Origin: Polynucleobacter nymphae
Lineage (GTDB): Bacteria > Pseudomonadota > Gammaproteobacteria > Burkholderiales > Burkholderiaceae
Assembly (NCBI RefSeq): GCF_018882155.1
Contig: NZ_JACVPA010000001.1
Coordinates: 992,001-1,056,000 of the forward strand
Reading direction: 5' to 3'
Length of the DNA stretch: 64,000 nt
The first letter of the stretch is position 1; each line of letters begins with the position of its first letter. Both the position numbers and the translations under genes were made by a program. The notes below the pieces were generated by a model. It was not told the DNA's origin. It searched no databases and worked only from the letters and a program-made list of their open reading frames with translations. Shown here one piece after another: positions 39,445-48,427 of this stretch.

Positions 39445-41766
39445 TTAAGCAATGCCTCTAGCGTTGCTAGCAGCCTCTACAACTGCCAAAGTTGTCACAT
39501 TCACAATCCTGCGAACAGTAGCCGCAGGAGTCAGGATATGAATTGGTTTTGCCACACCCAATAACAAGGGTCCAATAGCGATTCCATTACCTGCTGCTGT
39601 TTTTAACAAATTGTAAGAAATGTTAGCAGCGTCAATATTGGGCAAAACCAAGAGATTTGCGTCACCCTTCAAAGGGGACGAGGTTACCGCACCCTCACGA
39701 ATGCTCGCATCCAAGGCGCTATCGCCATGCATTTCACCATCTACCTCTAAATCAGGTGCTGCTTTTTGAATGAGGGCCAATACTTCACGCATTTTGATGG
39801 CAGAAGGGGCATTACTCGATCCAAAGTTAGAGTGGGAAAGTAGCGCCACTTTTGGAATCAATCCAAGTTTGCGCATTTCGCTAGCAGCCATCAAAGTCAA
39901 CTCAGCCAACTCTTGCGCTGTTGGATCAATATTAATATGCGTGTCCACTAAGAACACTTGACGACCTGGAAGAATCAATCCAGACATCGCACCATAGACA
40001 TTAGCGCCTGGCTCACGACCAACTACTTCATCAATATATTTCAGATGCGTTGCGCAATTGCCAATCGTTCCACAAATCATGCCGTCAGCCATGCCCTTAG
40101 TAATCATGATCGAGCCAATCAAACTATTGCGACGACGCATCTCGAGTTTTGCAAAAGACTCTGTAACACCCTTGCGCTCAGTCAGCCCAAGATAGATTTG
40201 CCAGAATTCACGGAAGCGAGAATCATTTTCAGGATTTACAAGCTCGAAGTCATCGCCCATCTTCATGCGCAGACCAAACTTTTCAATTCGATGCTCGATC
40301 ACAGCTGGGCGACCAATCAAAATTGGAGTAGCAAGCTGTTCATCAAGGAGGATTTGGACTGCGCGCAATACACGCTCATCTTCACCTTCAGCAAACACAA
40401 TGCGTTTTTGATTTGCTGGCACGCCCTTGGCAATACTAAAGAGTGGCTTCATCAAAGTACCAGAGTGGTACACAAACTGCTGTAGCTGATTACGATAAGC
40501 CTCGAAATCTTTAATCGGGCGGGTTGCTACGCCGTCATCCATGGCGGCCTGTGCCACTGCAGGAGCAATGACTGTAATCAAACGGGGGTCAAACGGTTTT
40601 GGAATTAAGTATTCCGGGCCAAAGGACAAATTCTCAATGCCATATACAGAGGTCACTATTTCACTCTGCTCTGCTTGCGCCAGCTCGGCAACCGCCTTCA
40701 CTGCAGCCACTTCCATGCCACGTGTAATCGTTGTAGCGCCTACGTCTAAAGCACCACGGAAAATAAATGGGAAGCATAAGACGTTGTTGACTTGATTTGG
40801 ATAATCAGTACGGCCTGTAGCCATCACTGCATCAGGGCGCACTGCCTTTACCTCTTCAGGCAAAATTTCTGGGGTTGGATTTGCTAAGGCAAAGACCAAT
40901 GGCTTAGGAGCCATCTTCTTGACCATCTCTTGCTTTAATACGCCGCCAGCAGATAGCCCCAAGAAAATATCAGCACCTTCAATTGCTTGATCCAAAGTGC
41001 GCAGTTCGGTCTCTTGGCAGAATGGCTCCTTCTCGGGATCCATTAATTCTTTACGGCCTTTATAGGCAACACCTGCTAAATCAGTTACCCAAATATTTTT
41101 GCGGGGGATCCCAAGATCAACTAATAAGTCCAAACAGGCCAATGCTGCAGCACCAGCGCCAGATGTAACCAGCTTTACATTACTCGCATCTTTGCCAACT
41201 ACCTTAAGACCATTAATGATTGCTGCTGCAACCACAATCGCGGTGCCATGCTGGTCATCATGAAAGACCGGAATCTTCATGCGGGCTTGCAACTTACGCT
41301 CGACTACAAAACAATCAGGCGCTTTGATGTCCTCTAAATTGATGCCGCCAAATGTTGGCTCTAATGCCGCAATGATTTCAACTAACTTATCAGGATCGTT
41401 TTCATTTACTTCAATATCGAAAACATCAATGCCTGCAAACTTTTTGAAGAGAACAGCTTTTCCCTCCATCACAGGCTTACTTGCCAGCGGTCCAATGTTT
41501 CCCAAACCGAGCACAGCGGTGCCATTGGTAATCACGCCAACTAAATTTCCGCGAGCGGTGTATTTAAATGCATTAGCGGGATCTTTAACAATCTCTTCGC
41601 AAGGAAAGGCAACACCTGGGGTATAGGCAAGCGCTAAATCCCGCTGGTTGGTCAGCTGTTTCGTTGGGGCAATCTCAATCTTGCCTGGAGTTGGAAACTC
41701 GTGGTACTGGAGGGCAGCCTCTCTTAGGGCTGCAATTTGTTGCTCTCTATTCGTTTCTTTGCTCAT
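39445..41766 (-). CDS. maeB: NADP-dependent malic enzyme with phosphotransacetylase-like domain
   Basis: A 773-residue MaeB-type enzyme that decarboxylates malate to pyruvate. The N-terminal catalytic domain (about 1-430) has [56 protein letters not shown] and a [14 protein letters not shown] Rossmann loop. The C-terminal 320 residues are a phosphotransacetylase-like domain ([20 protein letters not shown]), usually regulatory in MaeB. It faces the barstar gene across the AT-rich spacer and is divergent from thiL. Confidence 0.95.
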   Translation of the reverse strand: MSKETNREQQIAALREAALQYHEFPTPGKIEIAPTKQLTNQRDLALAYTPGVAFPCEEIVKDPANAFKYTARGNLVGVITNGTAVLGLGNIGPLASKPVMEGKAVLFKKFAGIDVFDIEVNENDPDKLVEIIAALEPTFGGINLEDIKAPDCFVVERKLQARMKIPVFHDDQHGTAIVVAAAIINGLKVVGKDASNVKLVTSGAGAAALACLDLLVDLGIPRKNIWVTDLAGVAYKGRKELMDPEKEPFCQETELRTLDQAIEGADIFLGLSAGGVLKQEMVKKMAPKPLVFALANPTPEILPEEVKAVRPDAVMATGRTDYPNQVNNVLCFPFIFRGALDVGATTITRGMEVAAVKAVAELAQAEQSEIVTSVYGIENLSFGPEYLIPKPFDPRLITVIAPAVAQAAMDDGVATRPIKDFEAYRNQLQQFVYHSGTLMKPLFSIAKGVPANQKRIVFAEGEDERVLRAVQILLDEQLATPILIGRPAVIEHRIEKFGLRMKMGDDFELVNPENDSRFREFWQIYLGLTERKGVTESFAKLEMRRRNSLIGSIMITKGMADGMICGTIGNCATHLKYIDEVVGREPGANVYGAMSGLILPGRQVFLVDTHINIDPTAQELAELTLMAASEMRKLGLIPKVALLSHSNFGSSNAPSAIKMREVLALIQKAAPDLEVDGEMHGDSALDASIREGAVTSSPLKGDANLLVLPNIDAANISYNLLKTAAGNGIAIGPLLLGVAKPIHILTPAATVRRIVNVTTLAVVEAASNARGIA

Positions 41767-41850
41767 CAGCGTACTCTTTGGTAAGACGTATTGAAGACTC
41801 CAATTCTATTCCTCTCAAGCGCGCCCTCCCCAAGAGCCATAAAATGGGGA

Positions 41851-42876
41851 ATGCATTCTGAATCTAGCCCCCTTGGTGAGTTTGATCTCATTCAGCGTTT
41901 TTTTAAAGCGGGTGCAGATGCCATGCGCTCAAATAACGAGAAAGTAATTGCTCTGGGCATTGGTGACGATTGCGCCCTTCTTACGCCAGTTGCAGGAGAG
42001 GAAATTGCGATTACGAGCGATATGCTGGTCGCAGGCAGGCATTTTTTTGTTGATGCTAATCCTGAGCTATTGGGCCGCAAAGCCCTAGCAGTCAACCTTT
42101 CAGACCTAGCAGCCATGGGGGCACAGCCGCTAGGATTCACTTTAGCAATCGCTCTCCCCACAGTGGATGAGCTTTGGCTTGGTGCTTTTGCTAAAGGCCT
42201 CTTTGCTATTGCTAATCAGTATTCCTGCCCCCTCATCGGTGGTGATACCACTGCTGGCCCCCTCACTATTTCTATTACGGCATTCGGCAGCATTCCAACT
42301 GGAAAAGCGATTCGCAGATCAGGTGCAAAAGTGGGTGATGACATCTGGGTTTCTGGAACTGTCGGTGATGCAAGGCTCGCTCTTGCTGCACTGCGTCATG
42401 AAATTCATCTACCTGAGAGTGACTTAAAGCAAATAGAACATCGTATGCATAGCCCCACTCCTCGCATAGGGCTCGGCATCAGAGTGCGCGACAGTGCAAG
42501 CGCTGCCCTCGATATATCAGACGGCTTACTTGGTGATCTACAGCACATTCTCAAACAATCTCAAGTGAGCGCAGAAATATTTTTAGATCAACTCCCAAAA
42601 TCTGCCACTTTGCACAAACAGAGCGAGGATATTCAAAATCAATTTGCTGCTAGGGGTGGTGATGATTATGAAATTTGCTTCACTGCACCAGCTGAGAAGA
42701 GAAATAGCATTAATGAAATCAGTAAGGCGCTGAATTTGCCCCTCACTAAAATTGGCCGCATTACAGACAAAGTTTCCGCAATAGAAAAATTGTCTTTACT
42801 CAATAAGAATGGTGACTTACTAGATGACGCCATAACAGCGGCATTACTGAAATCATTTGACCACTTTGCAAAATGA
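41851..42876 (+). CDS. thiL: Thiamine-monophosphate kinase
   Basis: Phosphorylates thiamine monophosphate to thiamine pyrophosphate with ATP. GEFDLIQRFF, ALGIGDDCALLTP, ITSDMLVAGRHFF, LGRKALAVNLSDLAAMGAQP and later LDISDGLLGDLQHIL match ThiL in order. I take the ATG at 41851 (341 residues); an upstream TTG at 41791 only adds a non-conserved leader. Its stop overlaps the pgpA ATG (42873-42876). The thiL-pgpA-pncC order is normal in related genomes. Confidence 0.93.
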   Translation: MHSESSPLGEFDLIQRFFKAGADAMRSNNEKVIALGIGDDCALLTPVAGEEIAITSDMLVAGRHFFVDANPELLGRKALAVNLSDLAAMGAQPLGFTLAIALPTVDELWLGAFAKGLFAIANQYSCPLIGGDTTAGPLTISITAFGSIPTGKAIRRSGAKVGDDIWVSGTVGDARLALAALRHEIHLPESDLKQIEHRMHSPTPRIGLGIRVRDSASAALDISDGLLGDLQHILKQSQVSAEIFLDQLPKSATLHKQSEDIQNQFAARGGDDYEICFTAPAEKRNSINEISKALNLPLTKIGRITDKVSAIEKLSLLNKNGDLLDDAITAALLKSFDHFAK

Positions 42877-43436
42877 ACGCTACTGAAGATCTGAATTCGG
42901 TGAGCCCCACCTTTAGGTGGGTGAGGCAAACCGCCAGTCGCACCATCGCCTTTGGTTTTGGTAGTGGTCTAAGTCCTATTGCGCCCGGGACCGCAGGTAC
43001 TCTCTGGGCTTGGGCAGCCTTCTTGGTAGGTGAGTATTTCCTTTCTACTGAAGAGTTTATTTGGATTATTGGTGACGGATTTCTCTTGGGGTGCTGGGTC
43101 TGTGGTCACGTCAGCGAAGAATTAGGCAAAAAAGATTTCGGAGGGATTGTTTGGGATGAAATCATTGCCTTTTGGATTGTGCTTATTTTTATCATGCCAG
43201 CCAATATTTGGATGCAGGTAATCGCTTTTGGACTCTTCCGTTTTTTTGATGCCGTCAAACCTGGACCCATTGGAATGATTGATCGCCACTTTAAAAATTG
43301 GGAGGGCAACGAGCATGTCTCATCCTCTATCTTAAAAATCATTTGGCGTGGGTTTGGGATCATGGTCGATGATCTTGCTGCAGCCTTCTTCACACTCTTA
43401 GTCATTGCTTTGATACAAAAGATGGTCCCACTATGA
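42873..43436 (+). CDS. pgpA: Phosphatidylglycerophosphatase A
   Basis: A 187-residue inner-membrane enzyme that dephosphorylates phosphatidylglycerophosphate to phosphatidylglycerol. GSGLSPIAPGTAGTLWAW, FGGIVWDEIIAFWIV and FRFFDAVKPGPIGMIDRHF are the PgpA motifs, and the hydrophobic segments around 45-65, 95-125 and at the C terminus fit a multi-pass protein. It overlaps thiL and pncC by 4 bp each, which implies tight coupling. Confidence 0.94.
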   Translation: MNATEDLNSVSPTFRWVRQTASRTIAFGFGSGLSPIAPGTAGTLWAWAAFLVGEYFLSTEEFIWIIGDGFLLGCWVCGHVSEELGKKDFGGIVWDEIIAFWIVLIFIMPANIWMQVIAFGLFRFFDAVKPGPIGMIDRHFKNWEGNEHVSSSILKIIWRGFGIMVDDLAAAFFTLLVIALIQKMVPL

Positions 43437-43927
43437 TTTCGATTGATCACGCTAAAACACTTGCGCAACTTTTACTTGCTAGAGGCTGGAAGCTTGCGCT
43501 GGCCGAATCTTGCACGGGTGGCCTCGTCTGCGCCACCCTCACAGAATTATCTGGATCCAGTGAGTGGTTTGAGCGCGGCTACATCACCTATAGCAACCAA
43601 GCAAAGACGGAGTGCTTAGGGGTTCCTGCAGAGTTGATAGCGTCTCATGGGGCAGTCAGCGAGCCTGTGGCTAGGGCTATGGCACAGGGAGCGCAGCGCA
43701 ATGCTGGCGCTAATGTGGGCGTCTCTATTACTGGGATTGCTGGACCAACAGGAGGTACTGCAGAAAAACCTGTCGGTACAGTTTGCTTTGGGTGGACCAT
43801 AGCAAATGCTGCGGGTGAAAATATCACCGCTTGTCAAACCAAAGTATTTAGTGGGGATAGATCAGCAATACGGCAACAGGCAACTGAGTATGCTTTGGCT
43901 GGCTTGGTTCAACTACTCAATAACTAA
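43433..43927 (+). CDS. pncC: CinA-type nicotinamide-nucleotide amidohydrolase PncC
   Basis: A 164-residue stand-alone CinA C-terminal domain that deamidates NMN to nicotinate mononucleotide in pyridine nucleotide recycling. KLALAESCTGGLVCATLTEL, GYITYSNQAKTECLGV, SHGAVSEPVARAMAQGA and VSITGIAGPTGGTAEKPVGT match the family. It overlaps pgpA by 4 bp. Its stop directly abuts the end of the convergent corA with no spacer. Confidence 0.94.
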   Translation: MISIDHAKTLAQLLLARGWKLALAESCTGGLVCATLTELSGSSEWFERGYITYSNQAKTECLGVPAELIASHGAVSEPVARAMAQGAQRNAGANVGVSITGIAGPTGGTAEKPVGTVCFGWTIANAAGENITACQTKVFSGDRSAIRQQATEYALAGLVQLLNN

Positions 43928-44893
43928 TTACTTCATCCAACCTTTGCTATAGAAGTAGCCTAGTGGAATAACAGCTGAAATAATCATCGCACCAATTGCC
44001 ATTGGGTAGCCCCAAGTCGCATCTAATTCAGGCATATGTTTGTAGTTCATACCCCAAACACTGGCCAATAAAGTAGGCGGCATTAAAGCAACTGATACCA
44101 CCGAGAAGATCTTGATAATCTTAGATTGGTTCAAGTTAATGAAGCCGACAGTGGCATCCATTAAGAAGTTAATCTTATCGAATAAGAACGCTGTATGGTT
44201 CTCTAAAGAATCAATGTCGCGCAAAATTTGACGCGCCTCTTCCTGCTGTTCATCGGATAGCAGCTTGCTACGCATCAAGAAAGATAAGGCTCTGCGGGTA
44301 TCCATCACATTACGACGGATACGCCCATTGGTATCTTCTTCCTTGGCAATTGTCTCGAGCACTTGCTCTGCATCAGCATCATTAATGTCGTCTTGCAATA
44401 CTCGCTTACCAGCCTGTTCGAGGTTTTCATAAACCTCTTCCAAGGCATCAGCAGAATACTCGGCATCAGTGGAGTACAAATCGAGCAATACGTCTTTTGC
44501 ATTGCTGACTGAACCAGGACGCAAACGAGCACGCAGTCGAACCAAGCGGAACACTGGTAAATCTTCATCGTGAATCGAGAACAATACTTGCTTGGTCAGA
44601 ACAAAAGCCACTCGCACGTTGCGAGAGGTTTCCTCTTCATCTAATAAGAAATCAGTACGAATATGGAGGTGGCCATCGTCAGCCTCAAAGTAGCGAGCAG
44701 AGGCTTCTAAGTCTCCCAAGTCATCTAACTCAGGCAAAAGCACCCCAAATGCCTCTTTAATCCAAATAAGTTCTTCTTCCTCTGGATCAACGACGTCGAT
44801 CCAGATAGGATTAGCGTATTGCAACAATTCATTGCGATCTTCGACTTGCTCTTGAGAGAGGCGGCCATTTTGCAGGACGAACAAGTTGATCAT
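43928..44893 (-). CDS. corA: Magnesium/cobalt transporter CorA
   Basis: A 321-residue pentameric inner-membrane Mg2+/Co2+ channel. The long N-terminal cytoplasmic domain is acidic and helical, and the C terminus has two membrane segments around 262-285 and 298-316. Between them is the signature SVWGMNYKHMPEL with the GMN selectivity motif. It lies on the opposite strand between pncC and pyrF and converges directly on pncC. Confidence 0.95.
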   Translation of the reverse strand: MINLFVLQNGRLSQEQVEDRNELLQYANPIWIDVVDPEEEELIWIKEAFGVLLPELDDLGDLEASARYFEADDGHLHIRTDFLLDEEETSRNVRVAFVLTKQVLFSIHDEDLPVFRLVRLRARLRPGSVSNAKDVLLDLYSTDAEYSADALEEVYENLEQAGKRVLQDDINDADAEQVLETIAKEEDTNGRIRRNVMDTRRALSFLMRSKLLSDEQQEEARQILRDIDSLENHTAFLFDKINFLMDATVGFINLNQSKIIKIFSVVSVALMPPTLLASVWGMNYKHMPELDATWGYPMAIGAMIISAVIPLGYFYSKGWMK

Positions 44894-44966
44894 GGTGAAC
44901 TCCTAAGGAATGTGCGCTAGTTTATCCTATACAACATGACAATTTCACTAAAATAAGCCAAATCCA

Positions 44967-45809
44967 ATGAACTCTCGCTCAAATACCTTTAACCAGCAAC
45001 TCCAATCTGCATGGGCTTCCCAAGGTAGCATGTTGTGTGTTGGTTTTGATCCAGACCCTAAGCGGCTGCCCTCATCCCTTCAAGGTAAACCTGAGGGGAT
45101 ATTTGAATTCTGCCGAGAAATCGCTGATGCCACTGCAGATTTAGTGTGCTCATTTAAACCACAGTTCGCTTACTTTGCTTCCCAAAAAGCCGAGGCCCAA
45201 TTAGAAAAGCTCATTAAGCACCTGAAGGATAAATACCCTCATATTCCCGTCATCCTAGATTCCAAACGCGGAGATATTGGCAGTACTGCTGACCACTACG
45301 CCCTAGAGGCCTTTGATCGCTATGGGGCTGATGCAGTGACTGTGAACCCCTACATGGGCTTTGACACCATCGAACCCTACCTCAAGCATGCTGGCAAAGG
45401 GGTTATCGTGCTTTGCCGTACCTCCAACCCTGGTGGCTCAGATTTGCAATTTCTGAAGGTTGATTCAGGTGAGCCACTCTATTTGCATGTAGCCAAGCTA
45501 GCCTCACAACAGTGGAATAGTTCCGGTCAGATCAGCCTCGTAGTTGGCGCTACTTTCCCTGAAGAAATTGCCAAAGTACGTGCCATTGTTGGTGACATGC
45601 CTTTACTAATTCCAGGTATTGGTGCTCAAGGGGGTGACATCGATGCAACCGTTAAAGCAGGTTGCATTGCTGGGGCGCCTGGGACTGGAATGATCATCAA
45701 TTCATCAAGGGCTATTTTGTATGCAAGCTCTGGTAGTGATTTTGCACAAGCCGCAAGAAATGTAGCGCAAAGTACACGCGATGCGCTCAGAGCCGCTAGC
45801 GCAAAATAA
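44967..45809 (+). CDS. pyrF: Orotidine-5'-phosphate decarboxylase
   Basis: The final step of UMP synthesis. It is the group II (about 280-residue) type: [17 protein letters not shown] at the N terminus, [29 protein letters not shown] with the catalytic Lys/Asp set, and [17 protein letters not shown] with the phosphate loop. It diverges from corA with 73 bp between and converges with mtgA. Confidence 0.96.
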   Translation: MNSRSNTFNQQLQSAWASQGSMLCVGFDPDPKRLPSSLQGKPEGIFEFCREIADATADLVCSFKPQFAYFASQKAEAQLEKLIKHLKDKYPHIPVILDSKRGDIGSTADHYALEAFDRYGADAVTVNPYMGFDTIEPYLKHAGKGVIVLCRTSNPGGSDLQFLKVDSGEPLYLHVAKLASQQWNSSGQISLVVGATFPEEIAKVRAIVGDMPLLIPGIGAQGGDIDATVKAGCIAGAPGTGMIINSSRAILYASSGSDFAQAARNVAQSTRDALRAASAK

Positions 45810-45837
45810 TCTACGCACCCACGAATGATAGGGCTAT

Positions 45838-46581
45838 TTATTTACTGCTTTGAGGTGCTGGATAGGGCGCTAAGGCAACCCGATCCATATTCTCCAAGAT
45901 AAAGTCTTGTCGAGTTGGAAAGTGGATATTGGCCTTACGACAGTACTGAGGTTTATCAAAACACTTAGGGGCTGGCAAGGCAGAACCTAAAGCAGCGGCT
46001 TGATCTCGATCTAATGTCGCTGGTGTCCTTGCAAAATAATAATGGGAAGCGGATCCGATGCCGAAGATTCCTTCACCCCATTCCACGGAGTTGAGATAAA
46101 TCTCAAACAACCTCTGCTTTGACAGGGTTAACTCCAGAAGTCCAGTAATGATGAACTCTTGCCCTTTGCGAAAATAATTTTGCTCGGAAGAAAGAAAGAG
46201 ATTTTTTGCCAATTGCTGCGTGATCGTTGAACCGCCTCGTAAAGCGGCCTTAGAACTATTACCCAACTGGGTTTTTTGCTGATTCTTTTCCCAAGCTTTT
46301 TTCATATCTTCAAAGCGAAAGCCTTTGTGCTGAAAAAAGATATCGTCTTCACTAACCAGTACAGCGCGTTTGAGATTATTGGAGATCTTATCGTAAGGCG
46401 TCCATTCAGAATAAACAGGACAAGACCAATGCCAGGTACATAAACGCCAACGCTCGGCTCTCTGAAACGCCGTGCTAGCTGGATCAAGGCCAATCCATAA
46501 AACGATCTGAATAGCAAAGTAGAGCTGCATCGCCAAAAAACCACAGAGCAAGCATTTGACTAAATAAGTGAGCCAACGCAT
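45838..46581 (-). CDS. mtgA: Monofunctional peptidoglycan transglycosylase
   Basis: A 247-residue inner-membrane GT51 enzyme that polymerises lipid II glycan strands. A single membrane segment sits at about 8-30. VLVSEDDIFFQHKGFRFEDM carries the catalytic Glu, GGSTITQQLAKNLFLSSEQNY and QRLFEIYLNSVEWGEGIFGI are the next family motifs, and ALGSALPAPKCF closes the domain. It lies 25 bp after aroE on the same strand. Confidence 0.95.
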   Translation of the reverse strand: MRWLTYLVKCLLCGFLAMQLYFAIQIVLWIGLDPASTAFQRAERWRLCTWHWSCPVYSEWTPYDKISNNLKRAVLVSEDDIFFQHKGFRFEDMKKAWEKNQQKTQLGNSSKAALRGGSTITQQLAKNLFLSSEQNYFRKGQEFIITGLLELTLSKQRLFEIYLNSVEWGEGIFGIGSASHYYFARTPATLDRDQAAALGSALPAPKCFDKPQYCRKANIHFPTRQDFILENMDRVALAPYPAPQSSK

Positions 46582-46606
46582 CGAAAAATTCAGCTAAGTG
46601 AGCAAG

Positions 46607-47512
46607 TTAACTGCGAAGTTTAGCTAATACTGCGCGTGGGTCAATTGCCGTAGCCAGCTGTTCGCCTCGCCACAATAAGAAAGCATCGGCAGCCTGTTCT
46701 ACTAGCATTCCTAAGCCATCACTGACGCGTGCACCTTTTTGCAAAGCTTGTTGCATAAATGCGGTAGATTTTCCGTAAACCATATCGTATGCAAAAGAGC
46801 TTGGTACAAAAATATTAGCTACTGCCTGAGCGCTTAAAGGAGATTCATCAATTAAGCCAGCAGCGGTAGCATTAATGATCAGATCAAATGGATATGGCGT
46901 TGTGGTGGCATTCTCCAGCTCTAATAAAGTTCTAGCCTCGAGAGCAACTTCTTGAGAGGCCGCAAGATCAGCAAATAACTTCACTAATTCATCTGCTTTC
47001 GCATTAGAACGATTGGCAATCACAAGACACTTCGGCGACTGCTGTAGTAATGGGCCAATCACTCCACGGGCAGCGCCACCCGCGCCCAATAGCAAGATTC
47101 TGGATTGATGAAGTGCAATTCCCTGAGCCAATAAATCGCGCACAAGACCAGCACCATCAGTATTGTCACCATAAATCTTGCTATCTTTTATCCACAATGT
47201 ATTTACGGCACCAGCAAGCTGGGCACGGGAAGTTAATACATCGGCAAAAGCTTGAGCATCTAACTTAAAGGGTACGGTGACGTTCATACCCTTACCACCA
47301 GCATCAAAGAAAGATTTTGCTGCTACAGCAAAAGCATTGATGTCAGGTTGTAAACGCCCATAGTGCATTTTTTGCTTGGCCTGTTCTGCGAAGCGTCGAT
47401 GAATGTCTGGAGACTTGGTATGAGAAATGGGATTACCCGTAACTGCGTAGACATCTGTTCCCACAAAAAGACTTGGGTCAGTATGCAGATCAGCGGGATT
47501 TAATGGATTCAT
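46607..47512 (-). CDS. aroE: Shikimate dehydrogenase
   Basis: The NADP-dependent reduction of 3-dehydroshikimate to shikimate. YAVTGNPISHTKSPDIHRRF binds shikimate, GMNVTVPFKLDA carries the catalytic Lys, GADNTDGAGLVRDL-like DNTDGAGLV contains the shikimate-binding Asp, and LLLGAGGAARGV is the NADP loop. The length of 301 residues is a little above the norm. It is 44 bp after the TonB-like gene and 25 bp before mtgA. Confidence 0.95.
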   Translation of the reverse strand: MNPLNPADLHTDPSLFVGTDVYAVTGNPISHTKSPDIHRRFAEQAKQKMHYGRLQPDINAFAVAAKSFFDAGGKGMNVTVPFKLDAQAFADVLTSRAQLAGAVNTLWIKDSKIYGDNTDGAGLVRDLLAQGIALHQSRILLLGAGGAARGVIGPLLQQSPKCLVIANRSNAKADELVKLFADLAASQEVALEARTLLELENATTTPYPFDLIINATAAGLIDESPLSAQAVANIFVPSSFAYDMVYGKSTAFMQQALQKGARVSDGLGMLVEQAADAFLLWRGEQLATAIDPRAVLAKLRS

Positions 47513-47556
47513 GATGACTACAGAATAAGCGAATTTATGAACTATTTTTCAAAAAA

Positions 47557-48411
47557 TTAATGCCGCAACTCTAGGCGGTCAGCGCCATCGCGAGAAAATT
47601 CAAAGGTAGAGACCCAATCGAGTACATCGATCTGATTGCGCATTTCAGACGGAAATGGGCCGAAGGGAGCTGAAGCGCGCACGATAGCAATTGCCTGTCG
47701 GTCTAACTCCGGGTTACCTGAGCTGCGACCGATCGATAGGCCATCCTTACCTTGAGCATTCGTCGTAATGCGGCCTTGATCATCAACGCTCACCACAATC
47801 ACTAAGCTGCCATATAGAGGGCGGCCATTGGCACGTGGAAAAAATGCGCTTCCATAAGCTTCAATCTTTTGACGCATTGCATCGTAGTAATGTGCAAAAG
47901 TCACTGCTTTGGCATTGCTGCCTGTTAAGACTTTGCGTCGTGGTTCGCGCCCATCTGCCTGTAACCGTTTAGCCAACTCAGCTTCTAGAGAGTTCAGTTG
48001 TGGAGTGATTTTTTGATCCTCCCCACTCTTGCGCCCACCCGAACGAAATCTCTCTTCATTCAACCTTGCCAGCATCTGTTTTTGCTGCTTCTCCAAAATC
48101 TCAAGGCGAGCCTCGGCTCCCAAGCGAGCGCGGTGCAAAGCAGTTGCATCTTGATTTTCGGTTTTACCACCGCCCTGCAAATCAGCTTGCGCTAACTTAT
48201 TCGCTTCTTTAGGGGGAGTTTTATTGCTAGCGTTGACCAGCACTACGCTAAGAGGTGTATTGAGGCGACGACTCTCAATCCCTCCAAATCCCCAACGAAC
48301 GGATAAAAAAATCAGGTGAATTAAAAGTGATATGCAAAGCGCCAAGCGGAATGGGTAGCGCTGCCAAGTGGTCTGAAGATAAAGCATTGCTTTGCTTAAT
48401 TTTTCAGGCAT
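47557..48411 (-). CDS. TonB-like energy transducer
   Basis: A 284-residue periplasm-spanning protein with an N-terminal membrane anchor (about 22-40: FRLALCISLLIHLIFLSVRW), a charged coiled-coil-rich middle (about 75-130), and a C-terminal TonB-like domain (LVIVVSVDDQGRITTNAQGK, LDRQAIAIVRASAPFGPFP). The ATG at 48409-48411 is preceded by AGGA at proper spacing; an earlier ATG overlaps the RNase gene. No ExbB/ExbD genes are next to it. It may transduce energy or help envelope assembly. Confidence 0.75.
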   Translation of the reverse strand: MPEKLSKAMLYLQTTWQRYPFRLALCISLLIHLIFLSVRWGFGGIESRRLNTPLSVVLVNASNKTPPKEANKLAQADLQGGGKTENQDATALHRARLGAEARLEILEKQQKQMLARLNEERFRSGGRKSGEDQKITPQLNSLEAELAKRLQADGREPRRKVLTGSNAKAVTFAHYYDAMRQKIEAYGSAFFPRANGRPLYGSLVIVVSVDDQGRITTNAQGKDGLSIGRSSGNPELDRQAIAIVRASAPFGPFPSEMRNQIDVLDWVSTFEFSRDGADRLELRH

Positions 48412-48427
48412 CACGAATCCTGACACT

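Noticed and set aside
39958-40485. 175-codon plus-strand frame inside maeB
   Set aside because: It is antisense to a well-supported catalytic gene and has no family features; it follows from the codon bias of maeB.
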